From an uncultured Hyphomicrobiales bacterium (GTDB lineage Bacteria > Pseudomonadota > Alphaproteobacteria > Rhizobiales > Beijerinckiaceae): 64,000 bases of DNA. The DNA lies in contig CAISEY010000343.1 of assembly GCA_903884435.1 (NCBI GenBank), forward strand, positions 1-64,000, in the 5' to 3' direction. A program made the position numbers and the translations under genes. A model generated the notes under the pieces. The model had not been told where the DNA came from. It did no database searches and saw only the letters and a program-made list of their open reading frames with translations. Below, one piece after another: positions 34,271-43,878 of the stretch; the first letter of the stretch is position 1; every line of letters begins with the position of its first letter.

Positions 34271-36133
34271 ATGACATTCACCCGCCGCCAGGCCGTCAAA
34301 CTCGGCGCCGCCGCCCTCGGGGCCGCGCGGCTTCCCGCGATCGCGCGCGCCGCCGACGGCGAGACCGAAACCCACGGGCTCTCCACCTTTGGCGAACTGG
34401 GCGAAACGCCCGATTTTAGACATTTCCGCTATGTGAACCCGGACGCGCCGAAAGGCGGGACCATCGTGATGCAAATTCGCAACACTTCGGGAAACCAAAA
34501 TTTCGAAACGTTCGATTCCTTCAACATCTACATCTTCAAGGGCGACGGCGCGGCGGGAGTCGACGCGCTGTTCGACACGCTGATGGCTGGCAGCGGCGAC
34601 GAGCCGACGACGCAATACGGTCTTGTCGCGCGCGCCGTGCGTGTGTCCGCGGACAAGCTGACCTACCGTTTCCTGCTTCGTCCGGAAGCGCGCTTTCACG
34701 ACGGCTCGCGCCTCACCGCGAACGACGTGGCTTTTTCGCTCAACACGCTGAAGACGAAGGGGCACCCGATCTACCGCGCCATTCTCGCGGAACTCGCCGG
34801 CGCGGAGGCCGAGACGGACGACGTGTGCAAGGTGACGTTCACGCCGAACCGCAGCCGCGACCTGCACCTGATCATCGCGGGGATGCCGATCTTCTCGCGG
34901 GCCTGGTACACGAAGAACGATTTCGAAGCCGCGACGCTCGAGCCGCCGCTGGGCTCCGGCCCCTACAAGGTGTCGCGATTTGAACAGGGGCGCTACGTCG
35001 AATACGAGCGCGTGAAGGACTACTGGGGCGCGAAGCTGCCGGTGAACGTCGGGCAAAACAACTTCGACCGCGTGCGCTGGGAATATTACCGCGAGCGGCA
35101 GATCGCCTTCGAGGACTTCAAGTCCGGCAAGATCAATTATCACGAGGAATACACCGCGCGTTTCTGGGCGACGCAATACGATTTCCCGGCGGTGCGCGAA
35201 GGCCGCGTGATCCGCGAGGAATTGCCGGGCCGCGCCGCGACGCCGGTGCAGGGCTGGCATTTTAACCTGCGCCGCCCGCAGTTCCGCGACGCGCGCGTGC
35301 GCGAGGCGATCATCAATTGTTTCGACTACGAATGGACCAGCAAGAACATCATGTATTCCGCCTACACGCGGTTGCAGTCCTATTTCGACAATTCCGACAT
35401 GAAGGCCGAAGGCAAGCCCGGGCCGGCGGAACTGGCGCTGCTGGAGCCCTTCCGGGCGCGATTGCCGGCGGAGGTCTTCGACATTCCATGGGTTCCGCCG
35501 GTGTCCGACGGATCGGGCTCCGACCGCAACCTCCTGCGCAAGGCCGATGAATTGCTGCGCGCCGCCGGCTGCAAGCGCGAGGGCAGCCAGTTGCGCCTGC
35601 CGGACGGCAAGCCTTTCACCATCGAGTTTCTCGACACGTCCACGGTGATGCAGCCGCACACCGAGCCCTTCGTCGCCAATCTGAAAAAGCTTGGAATCGA
35701 CGCGCAACGGCGCGTCGTGGACACCGTGCAATACAAGCGGCGCACCGACAGTTTCGACTTCGACATGGCGAGTTCCGCCATGGGCGGCTCGATGACGCCC
35801 GGCGTGGAATTGCTGAACATCTACGGATCGAAGGCGGCGGAGACGCCGGGCTCGCGCAATCTCTCGGGCGTGTCCCACCCGGCCATCGACTCGCTGCTCG
35901 ACACGATCGCCAAGGCCGACAACCGCGAGACGCTGAACGTCGCGTGCCGGGCGCTCGACCGCGTGCTGCGCGCCGGGCGCTACATGGTGCCCATGTGGTA
36001 CTCGGGCAAGTCGCGCATCGCGCACTGGGATGTTTTCTCGCGGCCCGCCGACGGACCAAAATACGGCACCGGGGCGCCGGGCACGTGGTGGTGGGACGCG
36101 GACAAGGCGAGGAAAATCGGCTATTCAGGCTGA
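34271..36133 (+). CDS. yejA: Oligopeptide ABC transporter substrate-binding protein, YejA-like
   Basis: A 620-residue family 5 periplasmic binding protein with a Tat signal (TRRQAVKLGAAALGAA, cleavage near ARA). It shares YejA features such as LSTFGELGETPDFRHFRYV-type opening, RPEARFHDGS, and a WEYYRERQIAFEDFKSG segment. It presents peptides to YejBEF; in enterobacteria the system imports microcin C and confers peptide tolerance. It heads the yejA-B-E-F operon, with yejB 24 bases downstream. Confidence 0.92.
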   Translation: MTFTRRQAVKLGAAALGAARLPAIARAADGETETHGLSTFGELGETPDFRHFRYVNPDAPKGGTIVMQIRNTSGNQNFETFDSFNIYIFKGDGAAGVDALFDTLMAGSGDEPTTQYGLVARAVRVSADKLTYRFLLRPEARFHDGSRLTANDVAFSLNTLKTKGHPIYRAILAELAGAEAETDDVCKVTFTPNRSRDLHLIIAGMPIFSRAWYTKNDFEAATLEPPLGSGPYKVSRFEQGRYVEYERVKDYWGAKLPVNVGQNNFDRVRWEYYRERQIAFEDFKSGKINYHEEYTARFWATQYDFPAVREGRVIREELPGRAATPVQGWHFNLRRPQFRDARVREAIINCFDYEWTSKNIMYSAYTRLQSYFDNSDMKAEGKPGPAELALLEPFRARLPAEVFDIPWVPPVSDGSGSDRNLLRKADELLRAAGCKREGSQLRLPDGKPFTIEFLDTSTVMQPHTEPFVANLKKLGIDAQRRVVDTVQYKRRTDSFDFDMASSAMGGSMTPGVELLNIYGSKAAETPGSRNLSGVSHPAIDSLLDTIAKADNRETLNVACRALDRVLRAGRYMVPMWYSGKSRIAHWDVFSRPADGPKYGTGAPGTWWWDADKARKIGYSG

Positions 36134-36157
36134 GGGTCAGGCAACGCGGCGGAGTTC

Positions 36158-37252
36158 ATGGCGGCCTATATCGCGCGCAGACTGTTGCTGATGATCCCGA
36201 CCTTGCTCGGGATCCTCCTCATCTCGTTCGTCATCATCCAGTTCGCGCCCGGAGGGCCGGTGGAGCGCGTGCTGGCGCAATTGCAGGGCGCGGACCAGGG
36301 AACGGGCGGGCGCGTCGGCGCCGGCGCCAACGATCTCGGCGCCAATCTGGCGGCGCAATCGGCGGATTCGCGCTATCGCGGCTCGCAGGGGCTCGACCCG
36401 AAATTCATCGCGGAACTGGAAAAGCAATTCGGCTTCGACAAGCCGCCCGCCGAACGCTTCCTGCAAATGGTGAAGAACTACGCGACGCTCGACTTCGGCC
36501 GCAGTTTCTTCAAGGACAAGTCCGTCCTGACGCTCATCAAGGAGAAACTTCCGGTCTCGATCACGCTGGGCGCGTGGATGACCCTGCTGTCCTACCTTAT
36601 TTCAATTCCGCTCGGCATCCGCAAGGCGATGCGCGACGGCAGCCGCTTCGACACCTGGACCTCGGGAATCGTGATCCTCGGCTACGCGATCCCCGGCTTT
36701 CTCTTCGCCGTCTTGCTGGTCATCCTCTTCGCTGGCGGATCGTTCTGGCAGATTTTTCCCTCGCGCGGCCTGTTTTCCGACAACTGGGCGGAGCTCTCGG
36801 CGCCCGCGAAGGTCGCGGATTATCTCTGGCACGTCACGCTGTCCGTGCTGGCGCTGGTGCTCGGCTCCTTCGCGACCTCGACCTTTCTGACGAAGAACTC
36901 CTTCCTCGACGAAATTCGCAAGCAATACGTGCAGACCGCGCGGATGAAGGGCCTCACCGAAACCCAGGTGCTCTACGGCCACGTCTTCCGCAACGCGATG
37001 ATGATCGTCGTCGCGGGCTTTCCCGGAGCCTTCGTCAGCGCCTTCTTCACGGGTTCGCTGCTGATCGAAAACATCTTCTCGCTCGACGGGCTCGGATTGC
37101 TCACCTTCGAATCCGTGATGAACCGCGACTATCCCGTCGTCTTCGCCAACATCTACATTCTCGCCCTTCTCGGCCTCGTGGTGAATCTCCTGTCCGATCT
37201 CACCTACACCTGGATCGATCCGCGCATCGACTTCGAAACGCGGGAGGTCTGA
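36158..37252 (+). CDS. yejB: Peptide ABC transporter permease, YejB-like
   Basis: A 364-residue inner-membrane permease with six expected helices: N-terminal YIARRLLLMIPTLLGIL, a long periplasmic insert, and the permease coupling region with RMKGLTETQVLYGHVFRNA. It pairs with YejE to form the channel. The stop is followed after one base by the GTG start of yejE, so the subunits are tightly linked. Confidence 0.93.
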   Translation: MAAYIARRLLLMIPTLLGILLISFVIIQFAPGGPVERVLAQLQGADQGTGGRVGAGANDLGANLAAQSADSRYRGSQGLDPKFIAELEKQFGFDKPPAERFLQMVKNYATLDFGRSFFKDKSVLTLIKEKLPVSITLGAWMTLLSYLISIPLGIRKAMRDGSRFDTWTSGIVILGYAIPGFLFAVLLVILFAGGSFWQIFPSRGLFSDNWAELSAPAKVADYLWHVTLSVLALVLGSFATSTFLTKNSFLDEIRKQYVQTARMKGLTETQVLYGHVFRNAMMIVVAGFPGAFVSAFFTGSLLIENIFSLDGLGLLTFESVMNRDYPVVFANIYILALLGLVVNLLSDLTYTWIDPRIDFETREV

Positions 37253-37253
37253 C

Positions 37254-38438
37254 GTGACGCAGGCCCCGCTCCAGGACGAACTCCAGGCCGCGGCCAGCGC
37301 GCCGCTGGCTCCCGCGTTGCCTGCGAAGGGCTGGCTGAAGCTCGCGCCCGTCAACCAGCGGCGCCTCGACAATTTCCGGCGCAACAGGCGCGGCTTTTAT
37401 TCGTTCTGGATTTTCCTGACTCTGTTCGGCGTTTCGCTCTTCGCGGAATTCATCGCCAACGACCGGCCCATCGCCGTCTCCTACAAAGGCGAACTCCTGT
37501 TTCCGGTTTTCAATGATTATCCGGAAGAGAAATTCGGCGGCTTTCTCGCCACCACCGACTACCGCGATCCCGTGATCGCCAGCGAGATCGAAAGCCGCGG
37601 ATGGATGCTCTGGCCGCCGGTGCGCTATTCCTTCGGCACCGTCAATCTCGACTTGCCGACGCCCGCGCCCTCGCCTCCCACCTGGGCGCTCACCCGGGAG
37701 CAATGCGAGCCCGCGTTGAAGAAGCGATTTCCGGACCGCGCCGGCGCGACTTGCCGCGATCTCGAAACCAACTGGCTCGGCACCGACGACGCCGGCCGCG
37801 ACGTCGTCGCGCGACTGATCTACGGCTTCCGCATCTCCATCCTCTTCGGCCTCACGCTCGCGGGCGTTTCCTCCATCATCGGCATTCTCGCCGGCGCGGT
37901 GCAAGGCTATTTCGGCGGCTGGCTCGACCTGATTTTCCAGCGCTTCATCGAAATCTGGTCGTCGTTGCCGCATCTCTACATTCTCATCATCGTCTCCTCG
38001 ATCATCACCCCGAGCTTCTTCGTGCTGCTCGGCATTCTCCTGCTGTTTTCGTGGGTGTCCCTCGTCCACGTCGTGCGCGCCGAATTCCTGCGCGCGCGCA
38101 ACTTCGAATACGTCAACGCGGCGCGCGCGCTCGGTCTCTCCAACGTCAAGATCATGTTCCGGCACGTGTTGCCGAACGCCATGGTGGCGACGCTCACCTT
38201 CCTTCCGTTCGTCGTCAACGCCTCGGTGACGACGCTCACCTCGCTGGATTTCCTTGGCCTCGGCCTGCCGCCGGGCTCCCCCTCGCTGGGGGAAATGCTG
38301 TTGCAGGGCAAGGCGAATTTGCAGGCGCCCTGGCTCGGGCTCACGGGCTTCTGGGTCATCGCGATCATGCTGTCGCTGCTCGTCTTCGTGGGCGAGGCGG
38401 TGCGCGACGCGTTCGACCCGCGGAAGACGTTTTCGTGA
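37254..38438 (+). CDS. yejE: Peptide ABC transporter permease, YejE-like
   Basis: A 394-residue permease partner of YejB. First hydrophobic helix near residue 45, then a large periplasmic domain with LGTDDAGRDVVARLIYG, the conserved DppC/YejE entry motif, and the coupling loop ARALGLSNVKIMFRHVLPNA. GTG start at 37254. The ATPase gene follows only after 256 bases, an unusual break for this operon. Confidence 0.93.
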   Translation: MTQAPLQDELQAAASAPLAPALPAKGWLKLAPVNQRRLDNFRRNRRGFYSFWIFLTLFGVSLFAEFIANDRPIAVSYKGELLFPVFNDYPEEKFGGFLATTDYRDPVIASEIESRGWMLWPPVRYSFGTVNLDLPTPAPSPPTWALTREQCEPALKKRFPDRAGATCRDLETNWLGTDDAGRDVVARLIYGFRISILFGLTLAGVSSIIGILAGAVQGYFGGWLDLIFQRFIEIWSSLPHLYILIIVSSIITPSFFVLLGILLLFSWVSLVHVVRAEFLRARNFEYVNAARALGLSNVKIMFRHVLPNAMVATLTFLPFVVNASVTTLTSLDFLGLGLPPGSPSLGEMLLQGKANLQAPWLGLTGFWVIAIMLSLLVFVGEAVRDAFDPRKTFS

Positions 38439-38694
38439 GGACGCGCCATGATTCCGGCCGGTAGGGCGCGAAAATGAACACGATCGTTTTGAACCAGACG
38501 CCGTCATCGCGGATGCCGCATCCACGAAAATTGCCCGGCGCGATCCACCTCGTCACGGCGTCGATGTCCCGACGCCGCTCCATCATGACACTGGATGAAG
38601 ACGCGCGGCGGCTCCCCATGACTCCCGGCCGTCTCGACCCTGACATGAAAGGCGTCGAAGCTGTTCCCGGTGCCTGTGTCCGGGGCGCAGCCCG
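38439..38694. other. 256-base gap between yejE and yejF, no gene supported
   Basis: This stretch interrupts an otherwise tightly packed operon. A 74-codon frame (38474-38698) crosses it, but the peptide has no recognisable domain and no convincing ribosome site. I see no terminator or clear promoter. It could hold a promoter for yejF, an mRNA leader or a decayed gene. Confidence 0.4.
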
Positions 38695-40329
38695 GTGAGC
38701 GATAACTCCCCCCTCCTCTCCGTCCGCGATCTCTCGGTCGCCTTCTCGCAGGCGGGCAAGAGTTTCACCGCGGTCGATCGCGTGTCTTTCGATCTCGCGC
38801 GCGGACGCACGCTGGCGCTCGTGGGAGAATCCGGCTCCGGCAAGTCCGTCACCGCGCTCGCCATCGTGCGCCTGCTGGGCGCGACCTCCGCGACGTTTCC
38901 GACGGGCGAAGCGCTCTACAAGGGACAAGACCTGCTGCGCGCCGGCGAGGACGAGCTGCGCAAGGCGCGCGGCGCGGAAATCACCATGGTCTTTCAGGAG
39001 CCCATGACCTCGCTCAATCCGCTGCACACGATTGAAAAGCAGATCGGCGAAATCCTGGAACTGCACGGCATGGCCGGGGCCGACGCGCGGCGCGCGCGCG
39101 TCGTGGAATTGCTCGACGAAGTCGGCATTCCCGATCCCGCCTCGCGCATCGGCGCCTGGCCGCACCAGCTCTCGGGCGGGCAGCGCCAGCGCGTGATGAT
39201 CGCCATGGCGCTCGCCAACCGGCCCGATCTCTTCATCGCGGACGAGCCCACCACCGCGCTCGACGTGACGGTGCAGGCGCAAATCCTGAAGCTGCTGAAG
39301 GAGCTCCAGCAAAAGTATGGCATGGCCATGCTGTTCATCACCCACGACCTCGGCATCGTGCGCAAGATCGCCGACGACGTTTGCGTGATGCAACGCGGCA
39401 AGATCGTCGAGGCGGGGCCGACCGCGCGGGTTTTCGACGCGCCGCGGCATCCCTACACTCGCGCGCTGCTGGCGGCCGAACCGAAAGGCGATCCGCCGGC
39501 GCCGGACGCCGCGGCGAGGCCGGTCGTCACGGGCGACAACATCCGCGTCTGGTTTCCGATCAAACGCGGCTTCCTGCGGCGCACCGTCGGCCACGTCAAA
39601 GCCGTCGATGGCGTCGACATCGTCGTGCGCGAGGGACAGACCGTCGGCGTCGTCGGCGAATCCGGCTCCGGCAAGACGACGCTCGGCCTCGCGCTGCTGC
39701 GCCTCATTCGCTCGGAAGGCGCCATCGCCTATCTGGGCAAGCCCATCGACGCGCTCGGGTCGAAGGCCATGCGACCGTTGCGGCGAGAGATGCAGATCGT
39801 GTTTCAGGATCCGTACGGCTCGCTGTCGCCGCGCATGTCGGTCGCCGAAATCGTCGAGGAAGGGCTGCTGGTGCAAAACCGAGGTCTCGGCGCGCGCGAG
39901 CGGCGGGAGATCGTCGCGCGCGCGCTCGCCGACACGGGGCTCGACCCCGCCGCGATGGACCGCTATCCGCACGAGTTTTCCGGCGGACAGCGCCAGCGCA
40001 TCGCCATCGCCCGCGCCATGGCGCTGGAGCCGCGCTTCGTGGTGCTCGACGAACCTACGTCGGCGCTCGACATGTCCGTTCAGGCGCAGATCGTCGATTT
40101 GCTGCGCGACCTGCAAAGGCGCCGCAATCTGGCCTATATGTTCATCAGCCACGATCTCCGGGTCGTGCGGGCGCTGGCGACCGATCTCATCGTGATGCGA
40201 GGGGGCAAGGTGGTCGAGAGCGGCCCGGCGCGGGATATTTTCGCGGCTCCGTCGAGCGACTATACAAAGGCGCTGTTCGCCGCCGCCTTCAATATCGAGG
40301 CGGCGCCGGCCGACGTCATTCATCAATAA
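38695..40329 (+). CDS. yejF: Dual-domain peptide ABC transporter ATPase, YejF-like
   Basis: A 544-residue protein with two complete ABC modules: Walker A GESGSGKS (about 43) and GESGSGKT (about 322), signatures LSGGQRQR and FSGGQRQR, Walker B LFIADEP and FVVLDEP. Each half ends with an oligopeptide-type C-terminal segment. It energises YejBE. GTG start at 38695. deoB begins 7 bases after its stop. Confidence 0.93.
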   Translation: MSDNSPLLSVRDLSVAFSQAGKSFTAVDRVSFDLARGRTLALVGESGSGKSVTALAIVRLLGATSATFPTGEALYKGQDLLRAGEDELRKARGAEITMVFQEPMTSLNPLHTIEKQIGEILELHGMAGADARRARVVELLDEVGIPDPASRIGAWPHQLSGGQRQRVMIAMALANRPDLFIADEPTTALDVTVQAQILKLLKELQQKYGMAMLFITHDLGIVRKIADDVCVMQRGKIVEAGPTARVFDAPRHPYTRALLAAEPKGDPPAPDAAARPVVTGDNIRVWFPIKRGFLRRTVGHVKAVDGVDIVVREGQTVGVVGESGSGKTTLGLALLRLIRSEGAIAYLGKPIDALGSKAMRPLRREMQIVFQDPYGSLSPRMSVAEIVEEGLLVQNRGLGARERREIVARALADTGLDPAAMDRYPHEFSGGQRQRIAIARAMALEPRFVVLDEPTSALDMSVQAQIVDLLRDLQRRRNLAYMFISHDLRVVRALATDLIVMRGGKVVESGPARDIFAAPSSDYTKALFAAAFNIEAAPADVIHQ

Positions 40330-40336
40330 GGGTCTC

Positions 40337-41554
40337 ATGACGCGCGCCATTCTTCTCGTGCTCGATTCCTTCGGCTGCGGCGGCGCGGCCGACGCGGCCG
40401 ACTTTGGCGACGCGGGCGCCGACACGCTCGGCCATGTCGCGGAGGCCTGCGCCGCCGGACGCGCGGACCGGGCGGGGCTGCGCGCCGGCCCGCTGCGCCT
40501 GCCGTTTCTCGACGCGCTGGGGCTTGGCCTCGCCGCCGAGGCCTCGACCGGAAAGCTTCCGCCGGGCCTCTCGCGCCCGGCCTCGCCCCGCGCCGCCTGG
40601 GGTTACGGCGTCGAGGTCTCGAAGGGCAAGGACACGCCGTCCGGCCATTGGGAAATCGCCGGCGCGCCGCTCGATTTTCCCTGGGGCTATTTCCCGGACA
40701 CGCGGCCCGCCTTTCCGCCGGAGCTGACGCGCGCGATCGTCGAAGCCGGCGGGCTGCCGGGCGTCCTCGGCGACAAACACGCCTCCGGCATCGACATTCT
40801 GGAGGAACTTGGCGCCGAACACATGGCGAGCGGCAAGCCGATTGTTTACACGTCCGTCGATTCCGTGCTGCAAATCGCCGCGCACGAGGAAACGTTCGGG
40901 CTCAGGCGACTTTACGATCTGTGCCGGATCGTGCGACGCCTCGTCGATCCGCTCAACATCGGCCGCGTCATCGCGCGGCCCTTCGTCGGCCCGGGGCCCG
41001 GAGCCTTCAAGCGCACGCCGCGCCGCAAGGATTTCGCCATGCCGCCGCCCGCGGGAAACCTGCTCGACCGCGCCGCGGAGGCGGGGCGCGCCATCGTCTC
41101 CATCGGCAAGATCGGCGACATTTTCGCCCATCGCAACACCGGGCGGGAGATCAAGGGCGCGGGCCACGCCGACCTCGTCGAAAAGACGCTCGCGGCGATG
41201 GACGAATTGCCCGACGGCGGCCTGCTGCTCGCCAATTATCTCGACCTCGACACGGACTACGGCCACCGCCGCGACGTTCCCGGCGCGGCCTTTTGCATCG
41301 AGGATTTCGACGCGCGCCTCGCGCGGATCGCGGCGGCGCTGCGGCCGGGCGACCTCGCGGCGTTCACCGCCGACCACGGCAACGATCCGACGTGGCGCGG
41401 CGCCGACCACACGCGCGAGCACGCGCCGATTCTCGCCTTCGGCCCCGATGTCGCGCCGCGCGCGCTCGGGCGGCGCGAGACCTTCGCGGACATCGGCGCC
41501 AGCCTCGCGAAACATCTCGGCCTTCCGGCCACGACGAGCGGGAGGCCCTGGTGA
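40337..41554 (+). CDS. deoB: Phosphopentomutase
   Basis: A 405-residue alkaline-phosphatase-superfamily enzyme interconverting ribose/deoxyribose 1- and 5-phosphate in nucleoside salvage. Metal and active-site motifs: VLDSFGCGG (Asp near residue 10), DKHASG, and [19 protein letters not shown] near the C-terminus. The TGA stop overlaps a GTG that could start upp. The deoB-upp pairing makes a pyrimidine and nucleoside salvage unit. Confidence 0.94.
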   Translation: MTRAILLVLDSFGCGGAADAADFGDAGADTLGHVAEACAAGRADRAGLRAGPLRLPFLDALGLGLAAEASTGKLPPGLSRPASPRAAWGYGVEVSKGKDTPSGHWEIAGAPLDFPWGYFPDTRPAFPPELTRAIVEAGGLPGVLGDKHASGIDILEELGAEHMASGKPIVYTSVDSVLQIAAHEETFGLRRLYDLCRIVRRLVDPLNIGRVIARPFVGPGPGAFKRTPRRKDFAMPPPAGNLLDRAAEAGRAIVSIGKIGDIFAHRNTGREIKGAGHADLVEKTLAAMDELPDGGLLLANYLDLDTDYGHRRDVPGAAFCIEDFDARLARIAAALRPGDLAAFTADHGNDPTWRGADHTREHAPILAFGPDVAPRALGRRETFADIGASLAKHLGLPATTSGRPW

Positions 41555-41616
41555 CGAGGTTCGACACGGGCTGCGCCTGCTGCCGCGACGATTTCTACGA
41601 TTACGAGGAATGGCTG

Positions 41617-42246
41617 ATGAAAAACGTCCACGTCGTCGATCATCCGCTCGTGCAGCACAAACTGACGCTGATGCGCGACAAGGATTGCTCGACACAGAAG
41701 TTCCGGCGCCTGCTCAACGAAATCGGCATGTTGCTGTGTTACGAGGTGACGCGCGAACTGCCGGTCGAGGCCGTGAAAATCGAAACGCCCATCGCGGAAA
41801 TGCACGCGCCGAAACTCTCCGGCAAGAAGCTCGTGTTCGCCCCGATCCTGCGTTCGGGCATGGGCTTTCTCGACGGCATGCTGGAACTCGTGCCGTCGGC
41901 GCGCGTCGCCCACATCGGCCTGTATCGCGATCCCCAGACGCTTCAGGCCGTTCAATACTATTTCAAGGCGCCGCAGGACGTGGCGGAGAGGCTCGTCATT
42001 CTCATCGACCCCATGCTCGCCACCGGCAATTCCGCCTGCGCCGCCATGGAACTGCTGAAGAAAAAGGGCGTGAAGGACATTCGTTTCGTGTGCCTTCTCG
42101 CCGCGCCCGAGGGAATCGAAAAGCTGCGCTGCGCGCATCCCGACGTGCGAATCTGGACCGCCGCCATCGACAGCCATCTCAACGAGCACGGCTATATCGT
42201 GCCGGGGCTGGGAGACGCGGGGGACAGGATGTACGGGACGAAGTGA
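41617..42246 (+). CDS. upp: Uracil phosphoribosyltransferase
   Basis: A 209-residue enzyme making UMP from uracil and [18 protein letters not shown] near the start, the PRPP loop [12 protein letters not shown], and the uracil-binding C-terminus [18 protein letters not shown] are present. ATG at 41617 gives the standard family length and has GAGGAA upstream. An in-frame GTG at 41551, overlapping the deoB stop, would add 22 residues including three clustered cysteines (CACC); this longer form cannot be excluded. Confidence 0.93.
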   Translation: MKNVHVVDHPLVQHKLTLMRDKDCSTQKFRRLLNEIGMLLCYEVTRELPVEAVKIETPIAEMHAPKLSGKKLVFAPILRSGMGFLDGMLELVPSARVAHIGLYRDPQTLQAVQYYFKAPQDVAERLVILIDPMLATGNSACAAMELLKKKGVKDIRFVCLLAAPEGIEKLRCAHPDVRIWTAAIDSHLNEHGYIVPGLGDAGDRMYGTK

Positions 42247-42251
42247 CTGAA

Positions 42252-43688
42252 TTAAGTCAATTTTTCCTTATAAACATCGTCCGTGAGGTAGGAATCAGAA
42301 AAATTATATTTTTCTTTAATAAAATAACGAGCAAGCATGCGTATTACTTCCGCTGCGTTGAAAAGCCGCCGGGATTCATTGGCAATATCTGGATCGGAAG
42401 GCACGTCGCGTGCGGCGTGCGCAGTCGCGACACGACAATATTTATAGATATAATTACCGTAATCAACTCCAATTTTTTCTCTATTTTCTTCAAAAATATT
42501 CAGCATATATTCTGGAATGGATTTCCTGATTTCTGGAAAAACATCATTCACCCAGCTGAGAATTTTTTCCCTCGTGTCGTACGTTGTCTCGAATACACGA
42601 AAAAAACTGACCACGGCGTGACTTGCCAATCCCACTGAGGACGCATTCAATCCGTCACGGTAGTAAGCCAAACACCGCTTCAAATTATCGTCATCCGGAA
42701 CTGTTCGACAAAAATACCAATCAGGCATTGTCATGAAAGCTAAATTTTTCCTCGGTACTTGTACGGGGATAGGATTTCCGGACCATCCCTCGTGTAAAGA
42801 CGCCGGCCTGTCTTCGCACCAACTCATTACGCTCAACATGCGATTTATGAGTGACCGCGCATCGGTGACTGAGATGCGTTCATTGACCAAATCAATGCTG
42901 ATGGAATTCGAGTAATCTTTCGTCTTCGGGAATAGAACAAAATGGTGCCCGCCAAATTTCGTTCTCGTTGGTTCTTTTGGCCACGCTACTTCTGCGTCAA
43001 CGCGCAGGTTCAGAAACCTGGACGAAGAACGAGCCCCAAGTCGCTGGTAAAAATTCTCCTTCTCTTGCTCTGTTTCGTATTCGCGCCAATCTGTCTTTAA
43101 AGGTCGATCCAGTTTCCGCGAAATTGAAAGTCCGCTTGACAGGTCTCTGAAGAATGTTGACCCGAACGATCTTTGAACGGCTGTTAAATTTTGCAATCGT
43201 TCGTGCTTATAATTTTTCTCGGCCCCAGACGAGAGAAGACTGAAATTATATTTCGATACAAATGAAGCTGTCTTATCTCGGTCATTTTCACGAAATGAAA
43301 TTGTCGCGGAATATTCTTCATCTTGCCGATTATATCCAACAGATAAAGTTAATCTTAAAAGATTCGAACCCGGATCACCAAACCCAACTAGATTTGCCAC
43401 TACGCGTCTCAAATTTTCCTCGCCCTTATATGACATTTCTGCTCCGCCGACAGGACGCAGGTCGCCCAAAATTAGCGAAGCAAGGCCAGCAGAGCCGGGC
43501 AGTGGATGCGCAAAACTCAACACCGCATTCGCAATTTGCTCGTCGGATAATCTGATCCCGGAATTTTCGCGCCCTCGGGGAAGAAGGGCATAACCTCTCA
43601 AGCTTTCAAAACGCGTCTGTGTTTGATCGAGTTTTTCGTTCCAAGAGAGCCGTTCATGCAACCAGAACATAAGATCACGCGCATACAT
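42252..43688 (-). CDS. Uncharacterised protein with possible C-terminal HEPN motif, AT-rich gene
   Basis: A 478-residue protein of unknown family. No signal peptide or membrane helix is evident. Near the C-terminus an Rx4H pattern (R419-V-A-T-A-H424, after YIYKYC) in a helical region resembles the HEPN ribonuclease motif found in many abortive-infection proteins. The gene is much more AT-rich than its surroundings (19 G+C in the 60 bases from 42301), so it was probably acquired. ATG at 43688 has AAAGGAG upstream at long spacing; a TTG at 43748 would add 20 residues. It starts 5 bases after the upp stop in convergent orientation. A phage-defence role is inference only. Confidence 0.75.
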   Translation of the reverse strand: MYARDLMFWLHERLSWNEKLDQTQTRFESLRGYALLPRGRENSGIRLSDEQIANAVLSFAHPLPGSAGLASLILGDLRPVGGAEMSYKGEENLRRVVANLVGFGDPGSNLLRLTLSVGYNRQDEEYSATISFRENDRDKTASFVSKYNFSLLSSGAEKNYKHERLQNLTAVQRSFGSTFFRDLSSGLSISRKLDRPLKTDWREYETEQEKENFYQRLGARSSSRFLNLRVDAEVAWPKEPTRTKFGGHHFVLFPKTKDYSNSISIDLVNERISVTDARSLINRMLSVMSWCEDRPASLHEGWSGNPIPVQVPRKNLAFMTMPDWYFCRTVPDDDNLKRCLAYYRDGLNASSVGLASHAVVSFFRVFETTYDTREKILSWVNDVFPEIRKSIPEYMLNIFEENREKIGVDYGNYIYKYCRVATAHAARDVPSDPDIANESRRLFNAAEVIRMLARYFIKEKYNFSDSYLTDDVYKEKLT

Positions 43689-43878
43689 TCGGCGACAAGC
43701 TCCTTTCAGTCGAATGAGAACAATTGCTTCATATAAGATATTTTCCAAATTTTGGAGATGTTTAGCATGGACCTGTCACCGAAAAGTCGATTGGTAACTA
43801 TTTCAAAATGAATGACGGCAGCGAGCTGCGCCAATCAGAATTTTCGTTGAAGCGCGTTGAGCGGAACTCCCTCCCCCC

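Noticed and set aside
38474-38698. A 74-codon frame between yejE and yejF as a gene
   Set aside because: No domain, weak ribosome site, and its end overlaps the yejF start; kept only as a note on the gap.
38365-40425. Minus-strand frame of 686 codons over yejF
   Set aside because: Antisense to a clear dual ABC ATPase; translation has no domain.
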